Part shown: positions 24,708 through 33,321 of the stretch, one piece after another
Numbering within the stretch: position 1 is the stretch's first letter
Layout: every line of letters begins with the position of its first letter
Origin: Chloroflexota bacterium
GTDB taxonomy: Bacteria; Chloroflexota; Dehalococcoidia; JACPQF01
Assembly: GCA_016190625.1 (NCBI GenBank)
Contig: JACPQF010000109.1
Span: 1 to 41,438 of the forward strand
Length of the DNA: 41,438 bases
Direction: 5' to 3'
Made by a program: the position numbers and the translations under genes
Notes under the pieces: generated by a model
Seen by the model: the letters and a program-made list of their open reading frames with translations, nothing else
Database searches by the model: none
What the model was told of the DNA's origin: nothing

Positions 24708-25406
24708 ATGTCAAAGAACGGAATGAACGGGCGAGACAGACTTATTACCTTCTCGAATCCGCGGTCGCCCATCGCCGAAGCCTACCGGCAACTGCGGACC
24801 AATATCCAGTTTTCCAGTTTGGACAAGCCCTTGAGCTCGCTGCTGGTTACCAGCACGAGCCCGGAGGAAGGGAAGAGCACAACCCTCGCCAATCTAGCGG
24901 TCGTCATGGCCCAGACTGGCAGCAAGATAATCCTGGCCGACTGCGATTTGCGCCGGCCATCCATTCACTCTATTTTTGGCCTGGGAAATTCGGCTGGTCT
25001 GACCTCTCTCGTTCTTGATTCCACTAGCCGCCAACTGCCCCTTCAGGAGAGCGGCGTCGACAACCTTTTCGTCCTGCCGAGCGGCCCGCTGCCGCCGAAT
25101 CCCTCCGAGCTTCTCGGATCGAGACGCATGGGCGAGGTGATCGACCTGCTGAAATCCGAAGCGGACCTCGTGTTGTTTGACTCGCCGCCCGTGATCGCCG
25201 TGACGGACGCCGCGATCCTCGCCACACGGGTGGACGGGGTTCTCCTCGTGGTCAACGCAGGCAGGACCAAACGGGAACTGGCCAACAAGGCTAAAGCGCT
25301 GTTGGAGAAGGTAAACGCCAATATCCTTGGCGTCGTCCTAAACAACGTTAAGTTCGATTCGAGCCTCCACCACTACTACGCCGACCAGGGGATCGCCAAG
25401 AAGTGA
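24708..25406 (+). CDS. BY-kinase, stand-alone (CpsD/CapB-like)
   Basis: The 232-aa cytoplasmic protein has Walker A TSPEEGKSTTLANLAVVMA, Walker A' LADCDLRRPS and Walker B LVLFDSPPVIAVTDA. The start of the chain, SPIAEAYRQLRTNIQF, is the usual EAYRxLRTNI oligomerisation motif. The C-terminus has only a short Tyr-bearing tail (HHYYADQ), unlike the long Tyr cluster of the fused kinase. ATG follows AGGAAGG. It would autophosphorylate when bound to the Wzz protein encoded just before it, and may also phosphorylate glycosyltransferases or the other kinase. Confidence 0.95.
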   Translation: MSKNGMNGRDRLITFSNPRSPIAEAYRQLRTNIQFSSLDKPLSSLLVTSTSPEEGKSTTLANLAVVMAQTGSKIILADCDLRRPSIHSIFGLGNSAGLTSLVLDSTSRQLPLQESGVDNLFVLPSGPLPPNPSELLGSRRMGEVIDLLKSEADLVLFDSPPVIAVTDAAILATRVDGVLLVVNAGRTKRELANKAKALLEKVNANILGVVLNNVKFDSSLHHYYADQGIAKK

Positions 25407-25678
25407 AGGAGCGCTACGGTTTCCTGAGAAACGAAGCTCTCGCTCTTGCCGTCTTGTCACCACTGCTGGTGATCTCTGCCCTTGTCGGGCTCGAGGCCGG
25501 CCGGTCCGCCGCCGCTGGCGGTCTGAGCCAATCCCCCATTTCGCCCGTGCCGACTGCCGCACCGCCGGGCGCCGGTGGCTCCTTCCCCCAGGACTATCTC
25601 TGGTTCATCGTTCTCATCGTGATGCTCATCATCCTCTTGGCCGGCACTCTCCTATGGCGGCGCCGGGGGACGGGTTGA
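25403..25678 (+). CDS. Small two-TM protein of the exopolysaccharide operon, unknown function
   Basis: The 91-aa protein starts at a GTG that overlaps the BY-kinase stop by four bases (GTGA), so it is translationally coupled. Residues 11-30 form one hydrophobic segment (ALALAVLSPLLVISALVGLE). A Pro/Gly-rich stretch follows, then a second membrane segment (YLWFIVLIVMLIILLAGTLL) with a basic end WRRRGTG. That gives a short loop on the outer face and a positive inner end. I recognise no family. The coupling suggests it works with the kinase or the Wzz protein, perhaps as a membrane partner. Confidence 0.7.
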   Translation: MKERYGFLRNEALALAVLSPLLVISALVGLEAGRSAAAGGLSQSPISPVPTAAPPGAGGSFPQDYLWFIVLIVMLIILLAGTLLWRRRGTG

Positions 25679-25727
25679 GTCCCAGCAGATAACCGCGAGC
25701 AAGACAACTCCGCGGGTGTGGCATAGC

Positions 25728-25755
25728 GTAGGGGCGAACGGCCGTTCGCCCCTAC
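25728..25755. repeat. 28-bp perfect palindrome (GTAGGGGCGAACGG family, copy 1)
   Basis: The arm GTAGGGGCGAACGG is followed at once by its exact reverse complement CCGTTCGCCCCTAC. It is identical to the copies at 25860 and 37477 and shares its ends with the 38-bp copy at 11087. It may be a mobile palindromic (REP/MITE-like) unit. Confidence 0.95.
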
Positions 25756-25859
25756 GCATATATGAGCCACGCGATCTTCTTGTCGAGCTGGGTTGCTTTC
25801 AACGAGCCGTCTCGCCCCGTGACTTCAAGGGATCGACTACAACGATTCGCACAGCGATC

Positions 25860-25887
25860 GTAGGGGCGAACGGCCGTTCGCCCCTAC
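25860..25887. repeat. 28-bp perfect palindrome (copy 2)
   Basis: Identical in sequence to the unit at 25728, with about 104 bp of unrelated DNA between them. Having two identical copies this close suggests recent duplication or repeated insertion. Confidence 0.95.
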
Positions 25888-25985
25888 GCGTTGGCGGCGC
25901 GGCCCGTGCCTCACCACAAGAAATAAGCTTGCTCGCTTAGTGTCGGTGCGAACTACTACAGACGTAGGCAGAAGAAATTAGATAG

Positions 25986-26006
25986 GGGAGAGGTTAAGCC
26001 TCTCCC
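25986..26006. terminator. Bidirectional terminator between exopolysaccharide operon and giant protein gene
   Basis: GGGAGAGG and CCTCTCCC form an eight-base stem around a five-base loop, with TTTG on the plus-strand side. It lies between two convergent transcription units and suits both. Confidence 0.7.
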
Positions 26007-26045
26007 TTTGTCGTCGATTTCAGGCAATTGCTTTTCAGAAGGATC

Positions 26046-29000
26046 CTACCAACCGCTCGCGTATCCTCTAAGCACCACCGGCAGGTAGACGCTGTAGGGA
26101 GGCGTCGTAGCCGTCGGCGTCGGGCTTGCAGTAGCGGTTGCCGTCGGGCTTGCAGTAGCGGTCGCCGTCTCGGTGGTCGTGGCGGTCGCCGTAGCGGTCG
26201 CCGTGTCCACCGCCGTAGCCGTCGGCGTCGGGCTTGCCGTGGCGGTTGCCGTCTGAGTCGCCGTCGCCGTAGCAGTAGCGGTTGATGTCGGCGTCGGCGT
26301 CGGACTCGGCGTGGCCGTCGGGGAAGACGTAGCTGTCGGCGTTGGCGTTGCCGTGGCAGCTCCGGCAACCGCTATGGTAGCCCAGGGGCTGGTGAGAGTG
26401 CCCGTTCCATCGTTGATGACCGCAGTATTGGTGATGACCGACCCCGCGGTGACGCCCAAGTTCAGGGTCACCCTGAACGTAACTGTCACCGACTGGCTCG
26501 CCGAGATGGTGCCGCTCCAGCGGATCTGCCCCGTCCCCTGGTGGAAGGTAGCGGCTGGGGAGGGGGAGACAGAGCCGGACACGTAGGTCACCTCGCTGGG
26601 CAGGCTATCGGTCAACACGGCGGAAGCGTCGGCGTCGCCGCTATTGGCCATGATCACAGTGTAGGTCACCGTATCGCTCGCCTGCAGGTTGCTGCTCGGG
26701 CTGGCCGCCTTGGTCGAGGTGCCCAGGTCCGGGGCAGTGCCGGCCGTCCCGGCGCTGCCGCCGGTGATGGTCCACTGGCTAAAGTGGTCGGTATAGATAG
26801 TCAGCGTATTTGCCGTCTTGTCCTGAACCACGTTCGTCATGTTCCGCCAGCTACCGGTGGCGCTGTCCCAATAGCTGCCCATGACCTGATCCTCGGTGAT
26901 GCCCAGAGCCGCCAACTGCTCCTCAGTATATTGCAGCACTACAGAGACGTTTTGGCGGAACCTGCTGATCGCCGCATTGTTACTGTCCAAGGCCGACAGG
27001 TCATAGGCCAGGCCGATAGGACGCGCCGACCCATCCATTGCTACGTTGCCCTTCGGCACCGCGTTCACGGTGACCGTGCCAGACACGGCCAGAGAGCCGG
27101 CTGGGATGATGATCTGGGTGCCGTCGCCCAAAGTGATCTGCCTCATGGCCGATGCGTCGAAGCTCGTCGACGACGAATTGGGCATCGAGGTGCCGCCACC
27201 CGCCAGCACCAGATCCTGCTGCGTGGCGCCGCTGCCGACAGGGACGCTGTACACCTGGCTCTGGTACAGCGTAGAGCTGTATTCGCGCACTGCTTGTATG
27301 TGCCAAGTGTCGTCGCCGGTTACGGGCATCGAGTAGGTGCCATCGGACCGGATCTCGGTGTAAGCGCGAGCGCCGCCGTCGGAGAAGGCTCTTACCAGGC
27401 CGTCTGAAACCGCCGTGCCGGACAAAGTCACCGTGCCATAGATCGACGCCCCGGGCTGCCGGAACTGTAGATCCCGCCGAACCACCGGGGTTCCGCTGCT
27501 GACCGTGGCGGTGACTGGCGCCGGCGGCAGATAGCCGGCATCGGGCGGCATGAAAGTGTTGACTTCGTAGGTTCCGTTGGGAACGGTTATGGTATAGACG
27601 CCGCTGGGATTGGTCTCACCGCCGTATGGTGGGCGCGGGTTTCCTGACGCATCCCGCTGCATGGCCCCCACCCAGGCGCCGCCGACCGGATCGCCATTGG
27701 GCTTGCTGACAACACCCCAGATCTTCGAGCTAGCCGAGGTCACCGTGAAATTGAAGGTTGTCGTCAGGTTCTCGGTAGCGATTATCCGATTGTCGCGCGG
27801 CATCTCCAAGACATAGCCGGTGGAGGGGTCGACCCAGGCGTTCACGAACCATTCGCCCGGTGCCACTCTCATGGAATAGCGGCCGGTCTCCGCATCCACC
27901 TGGGTGAAGGAGTGCCCCTGCGGTCCCCCGGCGAACACGTTGGCTTGCAGGCCCGAGCCGGCGGCGCCGACCAAGCTTCCCGCAATCCAGGCCCTGGCCT
28001 GGGTTGCCGTCAGAACGATCGACGTGCTGCTGGTGACCACCACCCCTGTTATTCGGGAGATGCTGTATTCTGAACCGGGAGGCATTCCGCCCTCGACGCT
28101 GTAGGTGCCGGAAGGTAGACGTATGGTGAAGGTGCCGCCGTTGATCGGTGCGCCATAGCCTCGGAAGTTCGGCCCTTCGCCGACGTTAGCATTGGCGAAG
28201 CCGTAGATATCATTCAGCGGTTCACCATCGGCATCGACCACGGATCCGGTCAGCTCGCCATCGGCCGAGGAGACGACGATATTCACGTCAGAGACAGTGG
28301 TGTTCTCGCCGACGTCTACCCGGGTCGGCGGACCGCTTTGGACGTAGCGAGAGTCGGGGCTTGGCATGGCGCTGACTTCCCATGTACCCGACACCACGTA
28401 GAGGCTAAACACGCCATCGGTGATGGTGGTGGTGTGCGACCAATCGCCCGGGCCACCACCGGGACCGCCAATTCCTTTTCGGAGCCAGGCGCCTATCTCG
28501 ACATCGGCAAGACCCCTGCCACTGGCGTCCTTTACGTAGCCGGTGATCAGGGAATTCCGGCCCTGCAGCGTAAGCGTGCCAAGCTGCTTTGTCTCATCTT
28601 CGCCAAGAACGATAGGATCGAGGCGGGGACTGGACAGCGAGGTATCTGGCAGCCAGACGTCGAACATATAAGTTCCAGGGGGCAGGGAGACCCGGAAACT
28701 ACCGTCCTGTTCCACCGGTCCACCGTTGCCGAACCCAGACACACTGTGGAAACCCACGCCCGCCTGAGTTGGGGGATTGCCATCGGGCTTCAGCAGGCGC
28801 CCCATGATTAGCGAGCCAGCGTTGGTAACGGTGAAGTTCACCGTCTTAGTAATCGGATCTGAATTGTCGGCGAATTCGACCCTCACAGGCGGCCTGCCGT
28901 AGGTCCAGTCGGGGATTTGCTCGGGCCTGGCCGGGCCGACCGATACCATCCAGCCACCGGGGCTGACGTCGATGGTGTATCTGCCCTGGTCGTCTACTGT

Positions 29001-31436
29001 GCCGTTGGCCCAGCCGGCGCCGCCCTCCTTGTTGGCAAACACCATGGCGTCGGTTACCGGTTGGCCGTTGCTGCGCGCCACCGTTCCGGCTACGTGCTTG
29101 GAGGCCTTGGTGAATATTATGGTTTCGCTAATGGCCTGGCCGGCGGTGATGGTGATCAGCTTGGAAGCCGGAGGCACCAGGCCGGTGGCTTCCCAGGGCG
29201 TATGAGCCGAAAGCACGTAAACGCCATCATTCAGGCCGCCAAAGGAGAACTCGCCAGCTTCATTGGAGCCGCTGAAGTTGGCCACCGCCGGATTGTCTTT
29301 CAACCTAACGTCCACGCCCGCCCGCGGCACGGGGACGAGAATACCGCCTGCGTCTCTCACCGTGAGGCCGGTCAAACTGGGCGAAGTGAGAGTGACCGTG
29401 TAGTAATGGGTCTCATTGGCCGCCACGTTCACGGTCTTGGGCAGCGACCGGGAATACCTGCTCATGGGCGGCGCGTCGGCCTCGATGAGGTAGTCTCCGG
29501 GATCGATCCCACCGAAGCTGAAGCTGCCGGACTCATTGGTGTTGCTGTGCGACTGCACGTACCAATTGGAGTCGTGCAGCATGACATGGGTCATGCTGAT
29601 CGGCGTACGGCCGTCCGGGGACAGCACCGTGCCGGTGATACTGGCGCCGGTGAGAGGAAGGGTGAACGGTTGAGTAACGTTTACGGCCACGCCGTTCGTG
29701 ACGGTTACCGGCACCGATCTCGACTGCGAGTAGGGTGAGTCTCCGCCAAAGGGAGGCATGGCCTCGATGATGTAGAGACCGTCGTCGACAGAGCCGAAGC
29801 GGAACCTACCGTTCTGGTCGGTCCCCGACCAGTTGGCGAACCGGTAGTCCTTGGAGTGCAGACTAACCCCCGCCCAGGCCACGGGCGTCGTCTGGTCGGG
29901 CGCCGTCACCGTGCCCGTGAGGAAAGGCAAGGTTACCGTGAGCACGACATTAGTTATTGGCGTGCCCCTATATATGACCTCTAGCTCGCGGGAATCGCCG
30001 TAATCCGAGCCGGGTCCCGGTCTTGCTCGCAAAAGATAGGTGTTGGTAACCAGGCTCCCGAACCTGAACGTTCCGTCGTTGCCGGCGAAAGCGAACCTCT
30101 GCGTGGTATGGTCACGCGTGTACAAGTCGATGTTGGCGTTAGCCACCGCCTGCCCTTGCGGATCGTGCACCACGCCGGCGAGGTCGGCGGTGGTGAGAGT
30201 GAGAGTGATGCGGGCCGTGCCGGTGTACATCAAGAGGTAGTCGGCCGATTCGCCGTAGGGCGAGCCACTGGGAGGCCAGGCAGTTAGAACATATGAGCTG
30301 CCGGTGATGAGGCCAGCGAAAGCAAACTGGCCCGTCGCATCGGTGCTCCGCGAATCCTGGGGTGGCCCCCACTGGCCTGTTTTCAGGTCGACCCGAGATC
30401 CCTGCACAGGATTGCCCAGCGGGTCGACTACGGCGCCTGTTAGGTTGGGGGTCCGCAATTGCAGGATAATGGGCGTAGCTTGATTGCCAAAGAAGGGAAC
30501 CTGCGCCGGTTCCGAATCGAAGTAAGAGCTGCTCGGGTCCGCCCTGGCTATCAGCTTGTACATTCCATTAGACAATCCGCCAAACTTGAACACGCCCGCG
30601 CTGTCCGTCGATACGCCTCCCAGAGATGTGCCCTGCGGATTGTTACCGTCCGTAAGGTAGAGATCGACCCAGTTGTTTGCCTGCGGCGTCGCGTCGGGCT
30701 TCGTCACCGTGCCCGAAATAGATATCGTGGTCAGGGTCAGGGTGCCAATGCTGAAAGTCATGCCCTGCGTGTATTGGAACTCCATCGGCAGGGAATTGGC
30801 AAGCATCTCGAAGCCGGGCCTACTAGGAAGTTTGGCAACGGCGCGATATGAACCGTTATCGATGCGCGGAATTCGGAAAACTCCGCTGCCATTGGTCAGA
30901 TAATTGTCATAGTATTGCCAGCTAGGTTTGTCCGGGTCGCCGGCATTCACGTAGAGGCTGACATTGGTGCCGGTGACGATGCCCCCGGGAGGAGCGGGCA
31001 TGACCACGGTGCCGGTGATCGCCGGCGCGCGCAAAGAAAAGTTTACCTGCTGGGGGGTCCCTGCGGAATAGGTGACCGTGACTACCCGGGAATCGGCCGC
31101 GATTGACCCGAAGCCGTACATTGGCGCCCGGGCCTTCATCTGGTAAGTCCCGTTGGGCACGCCGTTCAAGGTCAGGCTATAGGAGCCAGTGCCGTTGAGA
31201 CTGGTATACGTGGCCTGGTCAATGCTGTAGTTGCTGTTAAACAGGCTGACGCGAGAGTTGCCGACCGGCGCTCCGGAGCCCGTAGTCACAGCGCCGGTGA
31301 AGTCCGGCCCAGCGTCTGGGGTAATCGCTTGGCCTGACGCCGCCGCCGGCCCGCCAAAGGGCAGCAATAATATGAACAGCGTGATCGCGATGACGGAACC
31401 AAGACCAACCGCTAATGGCTTCCAGTGGCTCTTCAC
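26046..31436 (-). CDS. Giant secreted protein with about 15 carboxypeptidase-regulatory-like repeats, DUF11 domain and Thr/Pro linker
   Basis: The 1796-aa protein begins at a GTG behind GGGGAGG and has a signal peptide (residues 1-35). It consists of about fifteen beta-sandwich repeats, each with an ITGTV/VxGxV start and an F.FGGL..G.Y.L.A end (for example FGGLSNGMYKLIA, FGSVDDGLYIIEA, LPSGTYSVEG), of the CarboxypepD_reg/Cna-B type. A segment with GTQIIIPAGSL and YTEEQLAALGI follows, then a DUF11 domain (SNLQASDTVTYTVIMANSGDADA in part), a linker of about 100 residues made of Thr/Ala/Pro/Ser repeats, and a final PYSVYLPVVLRGYASGW. It is probably cell-surface or extracellular and adhesive or structural. 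The adjacent glycan genes suggest that it may be glycosylated or sit in the glycan layer. Confidence 0.9.
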   Translation of the reverse strand: MKSHWKPLAVGLGSVIAITLFILLLPFGGPAAASGQAITPDAGPDFTGAVTTGSGAPVGNSRVSLFNSNYSIDQATYTSLNGTGSYSLTLNGVPNGTYQMKARAPMYGFGSIAADSRVVTVTYSAGTPQQVNFSLRAPAITGTVVMPAPPGGIVTGTNVSLYVNAGDPDKPSWQYYDNYLTNGSGVFRIPRIDNGSYRAVAKLPSRPGFEMLANSLPMEFQYTQGMTFSIGTLTLTTISISGTVTKPDATPQANNWVDLYLTDGNNPQGTSLGGVSTDSAGVFKFGGLSNGMYKLIARADPSSSYFDSEPAQVPFFGNQATPIILQLRTPNLTGAVVDPLGNPVQGSRVDLKTGQWGPPQDSRSTDATGQFAFAGLITGSSYVLTAWPPSGSPYGESADYLLMYTGTARITLTLTTADLAGVVHDPQGQAVANANIDLYTRDHTTQRFAFAGNDGTFRFGSLVTNTYLLRARPGPGSDYGDSRELEVIYRGTPITNVVLTVTLPFLTGTVTAPDQTTPVAWAGVSLHSKDYRFANWSGTDQNGRFRFGSVDDGLYIIEAMPPFGGDSPYSQSRSVPVTVTNGVAVNVTQPFTLPLTGASITGTVLSPDGRTPISMTHVMLHDSNWYVQSHSNTNESGSFSFGGIDPGDYLIEADAPPMSRYSRSLPKTVNVAANETHYYTVTLTSPSLTGLTVRDAGGILVPVPRAGVDVRLKDNPAVANFSGSNEAGEFSFGGLNDGVYVLSAHTPWEATGLVPPASKLITITAGQAISETIIFTKASKHVAGTVARSNGQPVTDAMVFANKEGGAGWANGTVDDQGRYTIDVSPGGWMVSVGPARPEQIPDWTYGRPPVRVEFADNSDPITKTVNFTVTNAGSLIMGRLLKPDGNPPTQAGVGFHSVSGFGNGGPVEQDGSFRVSLPPGTYMFDVWLPDTSLSSPRLDPIVLGEDETKQLGTLTLQGRNSLITGYVKDASGRGLADVEIGAWLRKGIGGPGGGPGDWSHTTTITDGVFSLYVVSGTWEVSAMPSPDSRYVQSGPPTRVDVGENTTVSDVNIVVSSADGELTGSVVDADGEPLNDIYGFANANVGEGPNFRGYGAPINGGTFTIRLPSGTYSVEGGMPPGSEYSISRITGVVVTSSTSIVLTATQARAWIAGSLVGAAGSGLQANVFAGGPQGHSFTQVDAETGRYSMRVAPGEWFVNAWVDPSTGYVLEMPRDNRIIATENLTTTFNFTVTSASSKIWGVVSKPNGDPVGGAWVGAMQRDASGNPRPPYGGETNPSGVYTITVPNGTYEVNTFMPPDAGYLPPAPVTATVSSGTPVVRRDLQFRQPGASIYGTVTLSGTAVSDGLVRAFSDGGARAYTEIRSDGTYSMPVTGDDTWHIQAVREYSSTLYQSQVYSVPVGSGATQQDLVLAGGGTSMPNSSSTSFDASAMRQITLGDGTQIIIPAGSLAVSGTVTVNAVPKGNVAMDGSARPIGLAYDLSALDSNNAAISRFRQNVSVVLQYTEEQLAALGITEDQVMGSYWDSATGSWRNMTNVVQDKTANTLTIYTDHFSQWTITGGSAGTAGTAPDLGTSTKAASPSSNLQASDTVTYTVIMANSGDADASAVLTDSLPSEVTYVSGSVSPSPAATFHQGTGQIRWSGTISASQSVTVTFRVTLNLGVTAGSVITNTAVINDGTGTLTSPWATIAVAGAATATPTPTATSSPTATPSPTPTPTSTATATATATQTATATASPTPTATAVDTATATATATTTETATATASPTATATASPTPTATTPPYSVYLPVVLRGYASGW
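26095..26365 (-). repeat. Low-complexity tract encoding the Thr/Ala/Pro linker
   Basis: Short GTCGCCGTAGCGGTC-type units repeat irregularly. On the minus strand they encode TATATAT and SPTPTAT runs. The same-length codon repeats are prone to slippage, so linker length may vary between strains. There are no spacers of fixed size, so it is not a CRISPR array. Confidence 0.85.
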
Positions 31437-31526
31437 AGCACAACCTCCCCAAACGTCCGTTTTCTAGACAGATGACAATGATACCATCGCCGCCCAGGCA
31501 AGAGGCGCCTGGCTCGTAGCGAAGGT

Positions 31527-31555
31527 ATACTACCACTTGACAAGCATGAAATCAA
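31527..31555 (-). promoter_or_regulatory. Promoter of the giant secreted protein gene
   Basis: On the minus strand TTGATT and TAGTAT are separated by 17 bases. The leader of about 85 bases contains a CCAGGC/GCCTGG hairpin before the GGGGAGG ribosome site and GTG start. Confidence 0.6.
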
Positions 31556-31621
31556 GGGGTTAGGTGAGCTTTTTTTGAAAAATACATGAAATCTGGTACC
31601 AGGCGGCGAAATTAGTACTAT

Positions 31622-31649
31622 TTGATGGCGGCGCCAAAAGTGCTAGAAT
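31622..31649 (+). promoter_or_regulatory. Promoter of the glycosyltransferase operon
   Basis: TTGATG and TAGAAT are separated by 16 bases. The -10 ends eight bases before the ATG at 31657 and there is no ribosome-binding site, so the mRNA may start at or next to the A of the ATG (leaderless). Confidence 0.6.
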
Positions 31650-31656
31650 CGCCTGT

Positions 31657-33321
31657 ATGGAGGCAACCTTTGCCAAAAGAAAACGGGACACCAAGGCGGA
31701 CCCGGCGCACCGCCTGGCGCTGGAATTTTTCCTTCTCTTGAAGACGTTTTTCGGTCCGGTCCGCCTCCTATTAGTCGTGGCCTTGTTCGCCGTGGTGGCA
31801 CAGGAGCTCATCATTTCGAGGTACACGGTGGACGACGCCTTCATCTCGTTTCGTTACGCCCGTAATCTGGTCGAAGGGAACGGCCTGGTCTTCAATTCGG
31901 GCGAGCGAGTGGAGGGATACACTAACTTCCTCTGGACCATGACGCTGGCGGGCGCGCTGCTGGTGAAGCTGGATCCCGAGGTGATCGCCAAAGGGCTTGG
32001 CATTCTGGCGAGCCTTGGCACCATCTATCTGGTATACCGTTTGTCGCTGCGCACAAGATCGCAGGGGTCGCCTTGGCTGTTCTCGATCGTAGCCCTCGCG
32101 CTGCTGGCCGCCAACGGCGCCTTCGCCACCTCTGCCATCACGGGGCTGGAGACCAGCCTATTCAGCTTCCTCATCCTCGCCGGCGCCTGTGCTGCCATCC
32201 GTGCCAGTCGCATGACAGCCGACGATCTATCGGCCGGGCGACGATCGACTAGCGACGACGAGAGGGTACCCCTCCCCATCGTTGGCGACCGCTGGCAACA
32301 CCTCACTCCCCTCATCTTCGCCCTCGCAGCCTTGACTCGTCCGGAAGGAGTGGCGGCCTTCGCCACGACCCTTGTTTTCAAAGCCCTTTCCCGCAACTTT
32401 CATCGCGATGATTTCAAGCAATGCGCTTGCTGGCTGGCCGTATTTGCCGCCATCTACTTGCCCTACTTCGCCTGGCGTCTCTGGTACTACGACGAACTCC
32501 TGCCAAACACGTTTTACGCCAAGACCGGCGCCGGCCTGGCCCAGTTCTATGTTGGTCTCCTGGACGTGGGGGATTTCAGCGAAGCCTACGTCGGCATCGT
32601 CTTTCTTCTGGCCCTGGTCGTGCTGGCCCGTCGCAAGGCTCCCTTCTGGCTGACCTACGTTACGGCATTAGCGCTAACCTTCGTCCTTCTCGACATCTAC
32701 GAAGGCGGCGACTGGATCCCCTTCTTCCGCTTTCTCGTTCCCGCGTTGCCCTTCTACTACCTCGTGATTCAGGAGGCGGCGCGGCTTCTCCACAAGAGCG
32801 CTACCTCTCGCCTTCCCCGGCCGGCGGCGAACCTGGGCCTCGGCTTGGCTTGCCTGGCGCTGGTGGTCCTTGCAGTCCGCCCCTCGTTCGAGATGTATGA
32901 GTATTTGACGAGAGCTGAGGGTGGACAGGAGACGGCTCATGCGACGCTGGGCCGGTGGCTGAAGGACAAGACGACGGAGCCAGTCGCCCTTATGGACATC
33001 GGCCGCATCGGCTATTTCTCTCGTCTGCCGGTAATAGACACTAGTGGCCTCACCGACCGAACCATCGCCCATTCCACAGGGGGCATGATCGACAAGGAGT
33101 TCGACCTGGCCTACGTCCTCGGTCGCCAGCCACGGTACTTCGTTCTTGCCAGCACGACCGATTATCTCGGGTCCGGAACGGAACCGACCGATTTCCCCAT
33201 CGAGAAGAGGATCTTCGAGGATCAGAGGTTTCACGAGCGCTACGCCTACCGGTTCACGTTGGATTGGGGGACGGTAGTCGACGGCAAAGGATACTATCTG
33301 ATGGTCTACGAGCGGATATGA
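31657..33321 (+). CDS. GT-C type membrane glycosyltransferase (AftB/ArnT-like)
   Basis: The 554-aa protein has about ten membrane segments. Just after the first it carries YTVDDAFISFRYARNLVEGNGLVFNSGERVEGYTNFLW (read here in pieces), a signature of GT-C enzymes of the mycobacterial AftB/DUF2029 type, with the DD pair as probable catalytic acids. The C-terminal part is extracytoplasmic and ends in RFTLDWGTVVDGKGYYLMVYER. It would transfer a sugar from a polyprenyl-phosphate donor on the outer face of the membrane. It is the first of six genes; the next start overlaps its stop (ATGA). The ATG is not preceded by a ribosome site. Confidence 0.88.
   Translation: MEATFAKRKRDTKADPAHRLALEFFLLLKTFFGPVRLLLVVALFAVVAQELIISRYTVDDAFISFRYARNLVEGNGLVFNSGERVEGYTNFLWTMTLAGALLVKLDPEVIAKGLGILASLGTIYLVYRLSLRTRSQGSPWLFSIVALALLAANGAFATSAITGLETSLFSFLILAGACAAIRASRMTADDLSAGRRSTSDDERVPLPIVGDRWQHLTPLIFALAALTRPEGVAAFATTLVFKALSRNFHRDDFKQCACWLAVFAAIYLPYFAWRLWYYDELLPNTFYAKTGAGLAQFYVGLLDVGDFSEAYVGIVFLLALVVLARRKAPFWLTYVTALALTFVLLDIYEGGDWIPFFRFLVPALPFYYLVIQEAARLLHKSATSRLPRPAANLGLGLACLALVVLAVRPSFEMYEYLTRAEGGQETAHATLGRWLKDKTTEPVALMDIGRIGYFSRLPVIDTSGLTDRTIAHSTGGMIDKEFDLAYVLGRQPRYFVLASTTDYLGSGTEPTDFPIEKRIFEDQRFHERYAYRFTLDWGTVVDGKGYYLMVYERI

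Larger units (their letters stand above)
25679..26045. other. Intergenic region with two palindromes and a terminator
   Basis: No gene is visible between the small membrane protein and the giant secreted protein. It contains the two 28-bp palindromes 104 bp apart and a bidirectional terminator. Track ORFs here are repeat-derived. Confidence 0.7.

Noticed and set aside
26095-26365. Repeating GTCGCCGTAGCGGTC units, possible CRISPR array
   Set aside because: There is no fixed repeat length or unique spacers, and the minus strand is an open frame coding for a Thr/Ala/Pro linker of a secreted protein.
26541-29738. Long plus-strand ORFs (288 and 273 aa) inside the giant protein gene
   Set aside because: They are antisense shadows of repeated GC-rich coding DNA and lack ribosome sites or known motifs.
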